A stretch of DNA of 64,000 nt from Roseburia sp. 1XD42-69 (GCF_003612565.1 NZ_RAZG01000001.1:124001-188000), one strand, 5' to 3'; shown: positions 33,914 to 42,915, counted from the first letter of the stretch. Program-made: numbers and translations. Notes: generated by a model not told the origin, from the sequence alone.

Positions 33914-34930
33914 ATGGGAAACTATCTTGTTGAATTAACAAATTTGATGAATGATTCTCTTACTGGCAGAGTTGGTCTGTTTGCAGAAGGTGCAGAAAAG
34001 TTTACGGATCAGGCTATAAGAGAGGCGTTCTTTGATATTCTTGGTGAAGATAAACTTACTTGGCAGGGTTGGAGAAACCATAAGAATGAAATCTTTACTG
34101 TCATGGAAAATGTACTTACAACCAATCTGCCTCTTGCATGGGAAGGTTCTCCTTTCTATGAGCAGTTCGTAGAAGTGAAGAACGGTGCATTAGGCGATAA
34201 GAATGAGTTTGTAGTTGAGGACAATTCCGTTCTTGTTGCAACAAAATTTGCTGGTAATTACTGGTCTACTGACAGAACGAAGTTACAGGGCAAAAAGAGT
34301 TTTGGTGTATCTACGGAATGGATTTACATTCATATTTATGATGAATTAGAGAGATTCCTGAAGGGTACTGTTACTATTCCTGAAATGCTTGCTAAGTTGC
34401 AGAAAGGTTTCCAAAATGAAATTGATGCACGTATCTATACTGCTTTCAATGGTGCTGGTACATATCTTCCTTCCGCATTTCAAGAGTCTGGTTCTTATGA
34501 TAGAACTACTATGGCAAATCTGATTGAGAAGGTACAGGTTGCTTCTCAGAAAAATGTAGTTCTTGCTGGTACTCGTACTGCTCTTGCGCAGATTGCAGAA
34601 GGTATGGACACAAAACTTATTTCCAATTCTCAGAAAGAAGAATTTGCAACTAATGGTTGCGTTCTGAATTTGACTGGTCTTGGTGTAAGTGCAATCATGA
34701 TTCCTCAGACATTTGTTCGTGGTACTTATGATTTCAAAGTAGATAATAAGTCTATCTATGTTCTGCCTGATGCAGAGAAACCTATTAAGATGTACTTCGA
34801 GGGTGATACAAGGGCAAGAGACCTTACGGCACAGGATACGAACGATCAGACATACGACAGTCAGGTGCAGACAAAATTAGGAACCGGCATTGTGTTTAGC
34901 AATCTTATGGGCAAATATGCCGTATCTTAA
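33914..34930 (+). CDS. Major capsid protein (HK97 fold)
   Basis: 338 aa, ATG after GGGAGG. Order and size fit; LVELTNLMNDSLTGRVGLFAEG, then the central FQNEIDARIYTAFNGAG and VVLAGTRTALAQIAEGMD (P-domain helix), and a beta-rich end (YDFKVDNKSIYVLPDAEKP). Forms the icosahedral shell. Codon use is G/C-richer than in nearby genes, as expected for the most expressed gene. Confidence 0.85.
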   Translation: MGNYLVELTNLMNDSLTGRVGLFAEGAEKFTDQAIREAFFDILGEDKLTWQGWRNHKNEIFTVMENVLTTNLPLAWEGSPFYEQFVEVKNGALGDKNEFVVEDNSVLVATKFAGNYWSTDRTKLQGKKSFGVSTEWIYIHIYDELERFLKGTVTIPEMLAKLQKGFQNEIDARIYTAFNGAGTYLPSAFQESGSYDRTTMANLIEKVQVASQKNVVLAGTRTALAQIAEGMDTKLISNSQKEEFATNGCVLNLTGLGVSAIMIPQTFVRGTYDFKVDNKSIYVLPDAEKPIKMYFEGDTRARDLTAQDTNDQTYDSQVQTKLGTGIVFSNLMGKYAVS

Positions 34931-34952
34931 TTAGTAGATATATAAATTTTAT

Positions 34953-34997
34953 TCAGCACCGATTAAGGTGTTATTTATGCCCAAATTGGTGCTGAAA
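34953..34997 (+). terminator. Hairpin after the capsid gene
   Basis: Perfect TTCAGCACC / GGTGCTGAA stem (9 bp) with a 26-base loop, then AAATAAATC. It may reduce read-through or stabilise the capsid mRNA. Confidence 0.55.
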
Positions 34998-35018
34998 ATA
35001 AATCAATGAGGTAAATAT

Positions 35019-35228
35019 ATGGAAAAAGAACAGAAAAATTCATTTTTCCATTGCTACTCTTTTAACTTATATCATTTCTTAAAATCACAAGGTTTTAATT
35101 ACATTAAAAAGTCTAAAAACAAGACTAATAATTTGACTTATTTCACTTTTGAGAAATCAGAAGAATTAAATAAGACAATCAACACTTGGAATGAGTTAAA
35201 AGAAAAATCAAAGATGGAGGAATTATAA
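35019..35228 (+). CDS. Small hypothetical head gene
   Basis: 69 aa, ATG after ATGAGGT. Aromatic and basic: HCYSFNLYHFLKSQGFNYIK. Its CYSFNLYHFLKSQGF pattern resembles the 31601 product (ILQSIGFKYTKR / KELNSKFEQ versus NTWNELKEKSK), so the two may be distant paralogues with a host-interaction or head role. Unproven. Confidence 0.5.
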   Translation: MEKEQKNSFFHCYSFNLYHFLKSQGFNYIKKSKNKTNNLTYFTFEKSEELNKTINTWNELKEKSKMEEL

Positions 35229-35230
35229 AC

Positions 35231-35998
35231 ATGGATTATACAAAAATGGAACTTGACGAATTAAAAGAATTAGCAAAGTCAAGAGGTCTTAAAGTAGGTA
35301 ATATTGGCAAAGATAAATTGATTGCAAAATTGAAAGAAAATGACGCATATACTGCTGTTTCTGCTGAAGACGATGATTTAGCAGAAAACGTAGATATGAC
35401 GCAGACTGTAGAACAGAACAATGTACCAAAAGATGTAGAAAAATCACAGGATGAAGTATCGGAAGATACTAAACCAGTGTCTTTGTTGGATGCTATTTCT
35501 GAAACCATTGACGATTTAGATGAATCCGCTGACGATAAAGACGATTACGAAGATAAATTAGACCTTGATACTTCTATTCCAGTTAAATCTATTACATTTG
35601 GCGGTCTTACATATAAATCTAGGACAACAAACGCTGTAATCAGATGGAAACAGATTGGTGAAATTCAATACATGACGGTTGCAGAACTGAATGAAATGAA
35701 TAATTACAGTAGCGATTTCCTTAATAAACCATTGGTTATTCTTATGGACGAACGTGCTGTTAAAAAGTTCAGGCTTACTCCTGTATATGAGAATGTTGCA
35801 AAGCTAAACAATCTTAAATCAGTTTTTAATTCTGATTTGGCTACAATTAGCAAGGTCGTAGATGATGCTTTGCGTGTAAATATGCGAGATATTCTTATTA
35901 GCAAGGTAAGACAGATGTATAAGACAGGAAAATTAGTTGATGTCAATGTACTTCGACTGTTACAGGATAAATTACATTTTGATATTTTAAGTGAATAA
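35231..35998 (+). CDS. HeH/SAP-domain head-associated protein
   Basis: 255 aa, ATG after ATGGAGG. Residues 1-36 (MDYTKMELDELKELAKSRGL then KVGNIGKDKLIAKL) are a HeH/Rho-N-like helix-extended loop-helix that can bind nucleic acid. Next comes a long acidic linker (about 80 residues rich in D/E) and a folded C-terminal half. Between capsid and connector genes. Exact role unknown. Confidence 0.65.
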   Translation: MDYTKMELDELKELAKSRGLKVGNIGKDKLIAKLKENDAYTAVSAEDDDLAENVDMTQTVEQNNVPKDVEKSQDEVSEDTKPVSLLDAISETIDDLDESADDKDDYEDKLDLDTSIPVKSITFGGLTYKSRTTNAVIRWKQIGEIQYMTVAELNEMNNYSSDFLNKPLVILMDERAVKKFRLTPVYENVAKLNNLKSVFNSDLATISKVVDDALRVNMRDILISKVRQMYKTGKLVDVNVLRLLQDKLHFDILSE

Positions 35999-36018
35999 TA
36001 TAAAGGCAGGTGATGGAT

Positions 36019-36471
36019 ATGGCTAATACTACATACAAAGAACTTGCCGATGCTGTTTTCCGCAGTATAAAGGATCGTTCTTTTTGTGATATATCAGAAG
36101 AAATGGCTTATGACATTGTTATTGGCTATATCAGACCCGCCATCGTTAAATTTCAGTCATGCAAACAGGATCTATCACAAAGAGACGATGAACTTGGACA
36201 ATTTAATTTTAGATTGACAGATGATACATTTATTCTGTTGTGTAACTATATGACGATAGAATGGCTTACAAGTGAGTTTATTTTGACAAGGGAAGCATTA
36301 AAGGCTCGTATGTCTACTGTTGATTTTCATAAGATTGATAACAAAGATATGCTTACAAAAGCAAAAGAATTACGTTCTGAACTTATGAAAGAGAATGATC
36401 AACTTGCAATCAATAAATCATACAGAAATTCCAAGTTGTTTGACTTAGTTACAAATAGAAAGAAGGTGTAA
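36019..36471 (+). CDS. Head-tail connector-like protein
   Basis: 150 aa from ATG 36019, six bases after GGCAGGTG. All-helical (YKELADAVFRSIKDRSFCDI, FILLCNYMTIEWLTSEFILT), the usual look of gp6/gp15-type adaptor proteins that dock on the portal. The location, first small helical gene after the head genes, agrees. Confidence 0.6.
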   Translation: MANTTYKELADAVFRSIKDRSFCDISEEMAYDIVIGYIRPAIVKFQSCKQDLSQRDDELGQFNFRLTDDTFILLCNYMTIEWLTSEFILTREALKARMSTVDFHKIDNKDMLTKAKELRSELMKENDQLAINKSYRNSKLFDLVTNRKKV

Positions 36472-36474
36472 TGT

Positions 36475-37512
36475 ATGAGCCTTCAACTTATGAAAGAGCG
36501 AATCAAACATAGTGGTTCTACGGCACGAGAGGAAATGATAATTGATGGACAGAATCTATTAAAAGAAGAGTTAGAACATGATTCGTCTTACTCTCCCACT
36601 ATGTATTTCTGGAATCCAGTGTTGGGATGTGATGACAGACCTGCAAAAGTCAGAATATATAAACGGAAATATAGTTCGCTAAATGGAAACTATCAGAATT
36701 TTCTAACCACATATGACAATCCAATTAAGATTGGTGAGTATCTGCACGATACGAAAGATGATACATACTGGCTTATATATAATTCTTTCAATGTCAATGA
36801 TGTACATTATGAAGGGAAAATGATTCAGTGCAATTATCTTCTAAAATGGCAGCTTGCAAATGGGGAAATTATAGAGCGTTATTCTAATATAGTTTCTGCA
36901 TCCAAGTATGATGTTGGAGAGACAGGTAATAGTACGCTTGTGCTGAGTTCTAACAACTATACTATCCTTATTGGATATTGTGAAGAAGGTTTTGAACTGG
37001 AAGGCAAACGAGTATTCATTGATATGAAGCCAACTAAGCCTACTAAGGTGTTCAAAATTACTCGTAGTGACGATGTTCTGTATAATTCTGGTAATATGGG
37101 TTCCTTGTTAAGTTTCATAGCTGATAAAACAGAATTCAATCCAAATGACGATAATCAGGAATTGAGGATATGTGATTATAATAAAAATACCACTCCTCTC
37201 CCACCAACTCCACCAGAACCCGATGAAACGACAGATTTAAGGTGTGTAATTTCTGGGAATACAAATCTGAAAAATGGGTATAAGCGTCCTTATATTGTAA
37301 AATTCACAGATAAAAATAAAAATGATATTAGCTGGAGAGATGTTGATTTTAAATGGAATATAGTAGGCGATTTAGGACTCGTAGTAAATTCATATGAAAA
37401 CAAAATAGACTTATTAGTAGACAATGAAGATTTAATAGGATCTTCTTTTTTATTGCAAATAATTATCATAGGTAAAGTTTTAGCAGAATTTGAAATAACA
37501 ATAATTGAATGA
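36475..37512 (+). CDS. Head-closure/neck protein with Pro linker and Ig-like end
   Basis: 345 aa, ATG after AAGGTG. N-terminal 230 residues beta-rich (YWLIYNSFNVNDVHYEGKMI) as in stopper proteins. A hinge LPPTPPEPDETTD (about 245) leads to an immunoglobulin-like C-terminal domain (DLRCVISGNTNLKNG onward). The C-terminal domain may sit on the virion surface. Confidence 0.6.
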   Translation: MSLQLMKERIKHSGSTAREEMIIDGQNLLKEELEHDSSYSPTMYFWNPVLGCDDRPAKVRIYKRKYSSLNGNYQNFLTTYDNPIKIGEYLHDTKDDTYWLIYNSFNVNDVHYEGKMIQCNYLLKWQLANGEIIERYSNIVSASKYDVGETGNSTLVLSSNNYTILIGYCEEGFELEGKRVFIDMKPTKPTKVFKITRSDDVLYNSGNMGSLLSFIADKTEFNPNDDNQELRICDYNKNTTPLPPTPPEPDETTDLRCVISGNTNLKNGYKRPYIVKFTDKNKNDISWRDVDFKWNIVGDLGLVVNSYENKIDLLVDNEDLIGSSFLLQIIIIGKVLAEFEITIIE

Positions 37513-37523
37513 TAAAGGTGATT

Positions 37524-38117
37524 ATGTCAAATTTATATAATGCATCAAGATATAAAAATGTGATAATAAATCTCCTCTTGAAAAATAATGATTTTGTCAC
37601 ATTGATGAATCCACAAAAGCCGCCACATAATCAGTTGGAAATACAAGATATGTTACTTGGTGGTACATGGTTTATTGACAGAAAGAAATATGAAGTTCAG
37701 GGACAACTTTTTGATCATAATTTCGTAGACGATACTACTGACGAAGAAAAAACATTTGTGTTTGTTGAAACAGATATAAATATGATTAGACAAAATATTT
37801 TTACTGACTTTGGCTTATATATATGCATTTTTACATCAAAATCTCTCATCAGAATAACAGATGATACCGTTCCTTCAATCAATGAAGTTGAAGGGATGGG
37901 TTATGAAGTAGGTCATTATGGCAACCGCATAGATATTTTATGCGATACTGTAGATCGAATTCTAAAAGGAAATAGAAAAATTAAAGGTATTGGTAATATA
38001 GAACCTGCTGAAAGGGGATTTTGCACATTATATTCTCCAAACAACAAATATTACGGAAAATGTTTAAAATACAACGTCACAAATTTAAACGAGGTTGAAA
38101 ATAGTTGTGAAAATTAA
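37524..38117 (+). CDS. Minor neck or tail-completion protein
   Basis: 197 aa from ATG 37524 after AAAGGTG. NLYNASRYKNVIINLLLKN, then beta/alpha (LGGTWFIDRKKYEVQGQLFD, GHYGNRIDILCDTVDRIL). Overlaps the next gene by 11 bp. Position between stopper and tail tube indicates a tail-terminator-type role, not proven. Confidence 0.55.
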   Translation: MSNLYNASRYKNVIINLLLKNNDFVTLMNPQKPPHNQLEIQDMLLGGTWFIDRKKYEVQGQLFDHNFVDDTTDEEKTFVFVETDINMIRQNIFTDFGLYICIFTSKSLIRITDDTVPSINEVEGMGYEVGHYGNRIDILCDTVDRILKGNRKIKGIGNIEPAERGFCTLYSPNNKYYGKCLKYNVTNLNEVENSCEN

Positions 38118-38865
38118 TAAAGAATATTTACTTCCATTTCTGATTTACAATAAACCTATCACCTACAATAATATTATACTATATCCTGTTACTATGAATG
38201 ATGTTATTATGTTCCAAACTTTTTCAAATTCTATTACTGTAAGAAAAAATAGTATTTTTAGAAACAAACAGATTATAAAAATGAGTTATCTTGATTTCTT
38301 ATTCTATTCTTTTGGAAATACGGATTTGGAAAATGAATATAAAATATCTGATTTATCTCAATATCTTTTTTTTGCGTTACAACTTTTAAGGTTATGTTGT
38401 AAAGATCAAGAAGTCAAAATTTTTCAAGGAAACATATTTATAAACAATAAAATAGTCACTCCTGAAATATTTGATGATCTAAGAAGGATTATTATTATTC
38501 AGAATGAAATAGATTTCGATATAGATGAATTTCTTAATTATGACACTGAACAGAAATTATTAAATGCACAACATTCGGTAAATAAAGAAGAAAACCAAGC
38601 GAATATTGAGGACTATATTGATTCTCTCATTATAGCTATGAATATTTCGGAAGAAAGAGTTATGCATATGACCATACGCAAATTTTGGAGATATATTAAA
38701 CGTTATCAATTACATGAAGGATATACTATTGCAAAAACTGGTGAATGTAGTGGTATGGTTTCTTTCAAAGAACCAATCAAACATTGGATGGCTTCTCTTG
38801 AAGTGGATGATAAATATAAAAATATTAAAATGGATGAAAATGAATTAAAGAGCAAAGTAAGTTAA
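38107..38865 (+). CDS. Hypothetical late protein
   Basis: 252 aa from GTG 38107 (TTG 38095 is too close to the GAGG site). Helical; FLLPFLIYNKPITYNN-like start and a C-terminal segment NISEERVMHMTIRKFWRYIK typical of phage proteins of the tail-chaperone neighbourhood. Followed by a strong terminator. Confidence 0.55.
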   Translation: MKINKEYLLPFLIYNKPITYNNIILYPVTMNDVIMFQTFSNSITVRKNSIFRNKQIIKMSYLDFLFYSFGNTDLENEYKISDLSQYLFFALQLLRLCCKDQEVKIFQGNIFINNKIVTPEIFDDLRRIIIIQNEIDFDIDEFLNYDTEQKLLNAQHSVNKEENQANIEDYIDSLIIAMNISEERVMHMTIRKFWRYIKRYQLHEGYTIAKTGECSGMVSFKEPIKHWMASLEVDDKYKNIKMDENELKSKVS

Positions 38866-38887
38866 TAGCTTTGTTCTTTTTTTTGTT
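38852..38887 (+). terminator. Intrinsic terminator before the tail tube gene
   Basis: AGAGCAAAG / CTTTGTTCT stem (9 bp with one G.U), then TTTTTTTG. It would separate the neck genes from the highly expressed tail tube gene. Confidence 0.7.
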
Positions 38888-38918
38888 TCTTAGATAATAA
38901 AGAAAGTGAGGATTTTTA

Positions 38919-39932
38919 ATGTCTAAAAATGAAAAAAATTTTTTAGTAAGTACTGCAAATTTCGCTTTATATTATGACGATATTTTAGCATGTACTGGTA
39001 CTACAAACCTTAATACTTCTATTGAAGTTTCTATGCAGGAACAGAATGTTAATGCAGGTAAAGGGAATAAATTAATTTATTCTTTTAAGTATGGAAGAGA
39101 GTTAGGAGTGACACTTGAGGCCGCAGACTGGAAATTAGAATATATTGCATCTCAGGTTGGCTCTAAAATTACAGATGGTCTTACCGATGTATATAAACTT
39201 GCTGAATGTATCCAGATCAATGATGGAATCGGGGTGCTACCTACTGTTCCTATTGGAGACGTTGCTGTTGAGTTAAATAATGGGCTTATTATAACCACAA
39301 CACCAGAAAAAACAACTATAGATCTAACTAAATATGGCATTGAAAAAGGGACTGTAAAAGTAACATATCAATATAATCGTATTGCAAAATCTATTACTAT
39401 TGATGCTGACAGTGCTCCTAATGTTTATAAACTTGTTCTTGACGCAGATAAGCATAATAATAATCTTGGGAAAGTTGGTAATGTTCAGGTAATCATTCCT
39501 TCATATCAACCAAGCGGTAATTTTACGATTAGCTTTACACCAGACGGCGTATCAAGTACAAATATTGATGGTAAAGCTCTTGCGGTTGAAGGAGATACAT
39601 GCACAGATGGTTCTAGTGTATATGCATATATTAAAGAGTTTGATGATACAGTCAAAGCTTTAAATGTGACAGAACTTGCTGCTACTCCAGCAAGCATAAA
39701 TCTTAATTCTACTGACACAAGTAAAACAACAGCCATTTCGGTTATAGGATTAAAAGGAGCCTTATATTCACCAGTACAGTTAGATAATATTGACTGCGTT
39801 TTTGTAAGTGATGCTCCAGATATTGCTGTTGTGGATGAAAAAGGAATTGTATCTGCTGTAGCTTCTGGGACTGCTAAAATTACAGTTACATATAATGGTG
39901 TTTCTGATGAAATTGATGTCACTGTAGTCTAA
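38919..39932 (+). CDS. Major tail (tube) protein with BIG2 domain
   Basis: 337 aa, ATG after GTGAGG. N-terminal 240 residues beta-rich tube fold (NFLVSTANFALYYDDILACTG, VTLEAADWKLEYIASQVGSKI). C-terminal 85 residues are a bacterial Ig-like group 2 domain (LAATPASINLNSTDTSKTTA, VSDAPDIAVVDEKGIVSAVA, SGTAKITVTY). Such domains decorate the tail surface and can bind cell-wall sugars. Confidence 0.8.
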   Translation: MSKNEKNFLVSTANFALYYDDILACTGTTNLNTSIEVSMQEQNVNAGKGNKLIYSFKYGRELGVTLEAADWKLEYIASQVGSKITDGLTDVYKLAECIQINDGIGVLPTVPIGDVAVELNNGLIITTTPEKTTIDLTKYGIEKGTVKVTYQYNRIAKSITIDADSAPNVYKLVLDADKHNNNLGKVGNVQVIIPSYQPSGNFTISFTPDGVSSTNIDGKALAVEGDTCTDGSSVYAYIKEFDDTVKALNVTELAATPASINLNSTDTSKTTAISVIGLKGALYSPVQLDNIDCVFVSDAPDIAVVDEKGIVSAVASGTAKITVTYNGVSDEIDVTVV

Positions 39933-39949
39933 AAATAGTTTTAATAAAA

Positions 39950-39978
39950 CGGATAGTTGAAAAATACTATCCGTTTAT
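39950..39978 (+). terminator. Terminator-like hairpin
   Basis: Perfect 11-bp AAACGGATAGT / ACTATCCGTTT with an 8-base loop, then ATCTTTGGAGG, the ribosome site of the next gene. Another case of a strong stem directly upstream of a start codon. Confidence 0.6.
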
Positions 39979-39994
39979 CTTTGGAGGACATTCA

Positions 39995-40255
39995 ATGGAA
40001 GAAGAAATAATTAAACAGAATAATGAACTAAGTAGGAATTTAAAAACACGCACTAAAAAGAAAAAGGATGATTTTAAAGAAAAGGAATGTAGCGTTATAA
40101 ATTATAACAATTCCTTAAAGACGTTGGACATAAATTTTGATGGATATGGGATTAGAATTAGAGATGTTAAGCACTTCAGCTGTCCTGCTACAACTGTGAA
40201 TGTAAAATATAAAAGTGAAATAGGGCAACCTGATTTTTCTATTAAACTACTGTAG
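39995..40255 (+). CDS. Small basic protein, possible tail assembly factor
   Basis: 86 aa, ATG after GGAGG. Charged N-terminus (NLKTRTKKKKDDFKEKECSV) then short strands (LDINFDGYGIRIRDVKHFSC). Placed where tail assembly chaperones are usual. No family recognised. Confidence 0.5.
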   Translation: MEEEIIKQNNELSRNLKTRTKKKKDDFKEKECSVINYNNSLKTLDINFDGYGIRIRDVKHFSCPATTVNVKYKSEIGQPDFSIKLL

Positions 40256-40262
40256 GTAAGTT

Positions 40263-40439
40263 ATGTGTAAAAATTCTTATGAACAATTATCGGAACGTAC
40301 TGGAAAAATAATGATCTTTTGTAATCTTATTGGAAATTCTGGAACAATAGATCAATTATGTATAAGTCAAAAATTTTGCAAAGATAAAGATAGGTATGTT
40401 GAGATAGACCAAAAAAGAGATTGCAAATATTATGAATGA
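40263..40439 (+). CDS. 58-aa Cys-containing small protein
   Basis: ATG 40263 eight bases after the preceding stop, following GTAGGTAAG. MCKNSYEQLSERTGKIMIFC then CKDKDRYVEIDQKRDCKYYE: five cysteines, pattern recalling small phage zinc proteins (C-I-S-Q-K-F-C). Function unknown. Confidence 0.5.
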   Translation: MCKNSYEQLSERTGKIMIFCNLIGNSGTIDQLCISQKFCKDKDRYVEIDQKRDCKYYE

Positions 40440-40508
40440 ATTAATTTACATAAACGATAAGATATGGTGATAAATTCAAAAGTAAGGTTATTCAAGAGAA
40501 TGAATATA

Positions 40509-40573
40509 AAAGTAGATAACGTACCTGTGAGTGAACGGTTTTGGAATCAATAGTCAGGCAAGTTTACTACTTT
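40509..40573 (+). promoter_or_regulatory. Terminator-like stem upstream of the endolysin
   Basis: Outer AAAGTAG / CTACTTT, inner CCTG / CAGG, then CCTATTTTTA. A second hairpin (AAGAA..CAG / CTG..TTCTT) and TTTTTTATTG follow before the ribosome site. Belongs to the recurrent stem-then-U-tract design and may delay lysis gene expression. Confidence 0.5.
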
Positions 40574-40639
40574 CCTATTTTTAACAAGAATCAGAAAATA
40601 TCTGGTTCTTTTTTATTGTAAAAAGAGAGGATGATAAGA

Positions 40640-41428
40640 ATGGCAAATACAATTTCCAATTATGGTTTGAATCTTATCAAAAGGTTTGAAGGGTGTCGGC
40701 TATCCGCATATAGAGATACTGTAGGGGTTATTACCATTGGATATGGTTGGACAAAACCAATAGATGGTAAACCACTAACAATGGGAACTAAAATTACACA
40801 GGCAAAAGCTGAATCATTATTAAAAGAAGGTCTTAAATCATATGAATCAAAAGTAAATAAATATGATAATAAATATCATTGGAATCAAAACCAGTTTGAT
40901 GCATTGGTGAGTTTCTGTTATAACATTGGAAATATCAATGGATTAACAGCAAATGGAACTCGTTCTATTTCACAAATTGCAGATAAATTTTTATCTTATA
41001 ATAAAGCTAATGGACGAGTTATTGCAGGGTTGACATCAAGAAGAAAAGAAGAACGACAACTATTTTTAAAAACTGACATAACACAATCTGCTAATACAAA
41101 CTATCTAAACACCGTAAATAAATATACTCAGAAAGACTTTGTAAGAGATATACAAAAAGCTATTGGTGCAAAAGTTGACGGAATTGCAGGGAATGAAACC
41201 CTATCAAAAACAGTAACAGTATCTATAACAAAAAATATTAAACATGCGGTTGTAAAACCAATACAGAAATATTTGAATACACTTGGATATAATTGTGGGA
41301 CTGTTGATGGTATTACAGGGCAAAAATTTGATTCTGCCGTCAAAAAGTTTCAAGAAGCAAATGGATGTAAAATTGATGGAGAAATTACTGCCAGAAAGAA
41401 AACATGGCAAAAATTATTAAAGTTTTAG
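40640..41428 (+). CDS. Endolysin: GH24 lysozyme with peptidoglycan-binding domain
   Basis: 262 aa from ATG 40640, nine bases after AGAGG. Residues 1-140 are T4/P22-type lysozyme: KRFEGCRLSAYRDTVGVITIGYGWT with the E-D-T catalytic triad. Residues about 185-262 are a PG_binding_1 domain (VKPIQKYLNTLGYNCGTVDG). Cleaves MurNAc-GlcNAc bonds. No signal peptide, so release needs the holin just downstream. Unusually, this lies before the tape-measure gene. Confidence 0.9.
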   Translation: MANTISNYGLNLIKRFEGCRLSAYRDTVGVITIGYGWTKPIDGKPLTMGTKITQAKAESLLKEGLKSYESKVNKYDNKYHWNQNQFDALVSFCYNIGNINGLTANGTRSISQIADKFLSYNKANGRVIAGLTSRRKEERQLFLKTDITQSANTNYLNTVNKYTQKDFVRDIQKAIGAKVDGIAGNETLSKTVTVSITKNIKHAVVKPIQKYLNTLGYNCGTVDGITGQKFDSAVKKFQEANGCKIDGEITARKKTWQKLLKF

Positions 41429-41439
41429 CGTGAGGGAAA

Positions 41440-41811
41440 ATGAAAGAATTTAGTAAAAAATTACTATTTGCTGATTATATTATAGCAGTTATTTTGATAG
41501 TAGGTTTTTTTATTTGTATTGCTTTAAATGGTATGTATGTAAAAGAAGCATACAATTCTATCATTAATAGTGGAATAGATATTTCTTACTCTTCCATTCC
41601 ACAGTTATATAATCTTGATGGTTTTGGAATTCTACTCGGAGCTTGGGTGGCACAGTTAGGTTTGTCATCAGGCGCATATTATTTAATGTCTCGTAGCGAC
41701 CATAAGATTCAATTACCTATGGCAATGTTAAATACTATGCCAGATGAGATTAAATCACAGTTGGATTTGAATCAAGTTATAACAACCGTACTTTCAACAA
41801 CTGATAATTAG
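41440..41811 (+). CDS. Two-helix membrane protein of the lysis cassette
   Basis: 123 aa, ATG after GTGAGGG. Membrane helices FADYIIAVILIVGFFICIAL and GFGILLGAWVAQLGLSSGAYYL, then a soluble tail. Between endolysin and holin, so an antiholin or accessory lysis protein is likely. Confidence 0.6.
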   Translation: MKEFSKKLLFADYIIAVILIVGFFICIALNGMYVKEAYNSIINSGIDISYSSIPQLYNLDGFGILLGAWVAQLGLSSGAYYLMSRSDHKIQLPMAMLNTMPDEIKSQLDLNQVITTVLSTTDN

Positions 41812-41827
41812 AGGAGGATTTTTATAT

Positions 41828-42133
41828 ATGACAACTACTATGTTTCTAATTCTGCTTTCTGGGTTCTCTGTAATAAGTAGTCTTGTAACTGAAGGTATTA
41901 AAAATGTCGCAACAGATAAAGTAAATTTGTCTTATAATATTGTTGCACTTATTACTGCTCTTATTGTAGGAGGCGGAGGCACTGCTGTATATTATCAGCT
42001 AAATGCTGTTCCTTTTACTGTAAATAATGTTATTTATGCAGTCCTAATGGGATTGGCAAGTGGCTTGGTATCTATGGTGGGATTCGATAAGGTTAAACAA
42101 GCAATTGTGCAAATCACAAATAAGAAAGGCTGA
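41828..42133 (+). CDS. Holin
   Basis: 101 aa, ATG after GGAGG. Three hydrophobic segments: FLILLSGFSVISSLVTEGI, IVALITALIVGGGGTAVYYQ and VIYAVLMGLASGLVSMVGF, with a basic C-terminus (ITNKKG). Size and layout fit phage holins that open the membrane for the endolysin. Confidence 0.8.
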   Translation: MTTTMFLILLSGFSVISSLVTEGIKNVATDKVNLSYNIVALITALIVGGGGTAVYYQLNAVPFTVNNVIYAVLMGLASGLVSMVGFDKVKQAIVQITNKKG

Positions 42134-42141
42134 TTTATGGA

Positions 42142-42714
42142 ATGGAAGAAATATTAACTAAATACCTAATAGATATTGATCCAATGATAATTGTAATTGC
42201 AGTTATAATTCTGATTTTTATAGGTTGGATTATTGTAAAGAATAGAAAAATAATTTCTGATTTTTTTGATGATTTATACAACAGAAAGAAAAATAAAGAA
42301 GAGTTACTACAAACAATAAAAAATAATCAGTCTGCAATCAAAGAAATAATGGATAACAGAGTGCATGATCGTGAACAATCATTAACCATTCAAAGAGAGT
42401 TAACTGATGCACAGAATAAGCTTTCAGAATCAATATTTAATATTTCCAAGAAAATAGATGATATGAAACGTAATACAGATGAGCGATTTATGGAAAGCGA
42501 ACGAAAGAACAATAAGCGGATCAGGGCTGAGTTAAAAGACAAAATAAGTCAATCTTATCGGTATTATCATGAACTTGGGAAAATCAATGATATGGAGTTA
42601 GAAGCTCTGGAAGATTTGATTGAGGAATATGAAGAAGCTGACGGGAAAAATTCATTTGTACATTCAGTTGTACAAAAAGAAATGTATACATGGGAAAAGA
42701 TTGAGCGAATGTAA
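42142..42714 (+). CDS. Single-pass membrane coiled-coil protein
   Basis: 190 aa. N-terminal membrane helix (DPMIIVIAVIILIFIGWIIV), basic anchor, then a long coiled coil (SAIKEIMDNRVHDREQSLTI onward) and a helical end. Common next to holins in these phages; a spanin-like or lysis-accessory role is inferred from position only. Confidence 0.6.
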   Translation: MEEILTKYLIDIDPMIIVIAVIILIFIGWIIVKNRKIISDFFDDLYNRKKNKEELLQTIKNNQSAIKEIMDNRVHDREQSLTIQRELTDAQNKLSESIFNISKKIDDMKRNTDERFMESERKNNKRIRAELKDKISQSYRYYHELGKINDMELEALEDLIEEYEEADGKNSFVHSVVQKEMYTWEKIERM

Positions 42715-42723
42715 ATATAATTG

Positions 42724-42757
42724 AAAGAGCAATTTCATTGTGAGGTTGCTCTTTTTA
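42724..42757 (+). terminator. Terminator of the lysis cassette
   Basis: AGAGCAA / TTGCTCT stem then TTTTTATTTGG, directly after the lysis genes. Confidence 0.75.
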
Positions 42758-42779
42758 TTTGGAGAAGTATCTATATGAA

Positions 42780-42915
42780 TACCAATAAATTGATATAGGT
42801 ATTTCACATACCAAAATGTCAGAGGTTATTGAACTGGCATTATTATAGAACAAACTTATATGGGTCGCTCCCAGATAAAAGTGGTGGTCAAATCTCCTAC
42901 CACCACTCTGTTCTA
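42780..42915 (+). ncRNA. Structured leader of the GIY-YIG gene
   Basis: Hairpins ATACC / GGTAT and TGTCA / TGGCA, then a three-way junction: outer TAGAACA / TGTTCTA (42846-42915) enclosing TGGG / CCCA and GTGGTGG / CCACCAC, then TTTTTAGG. Same plan as at 17655-17806 with unrelated sequence, which argues for a conserved fold. The start codon lies 83 bp downstream. Confidence 0.6.
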
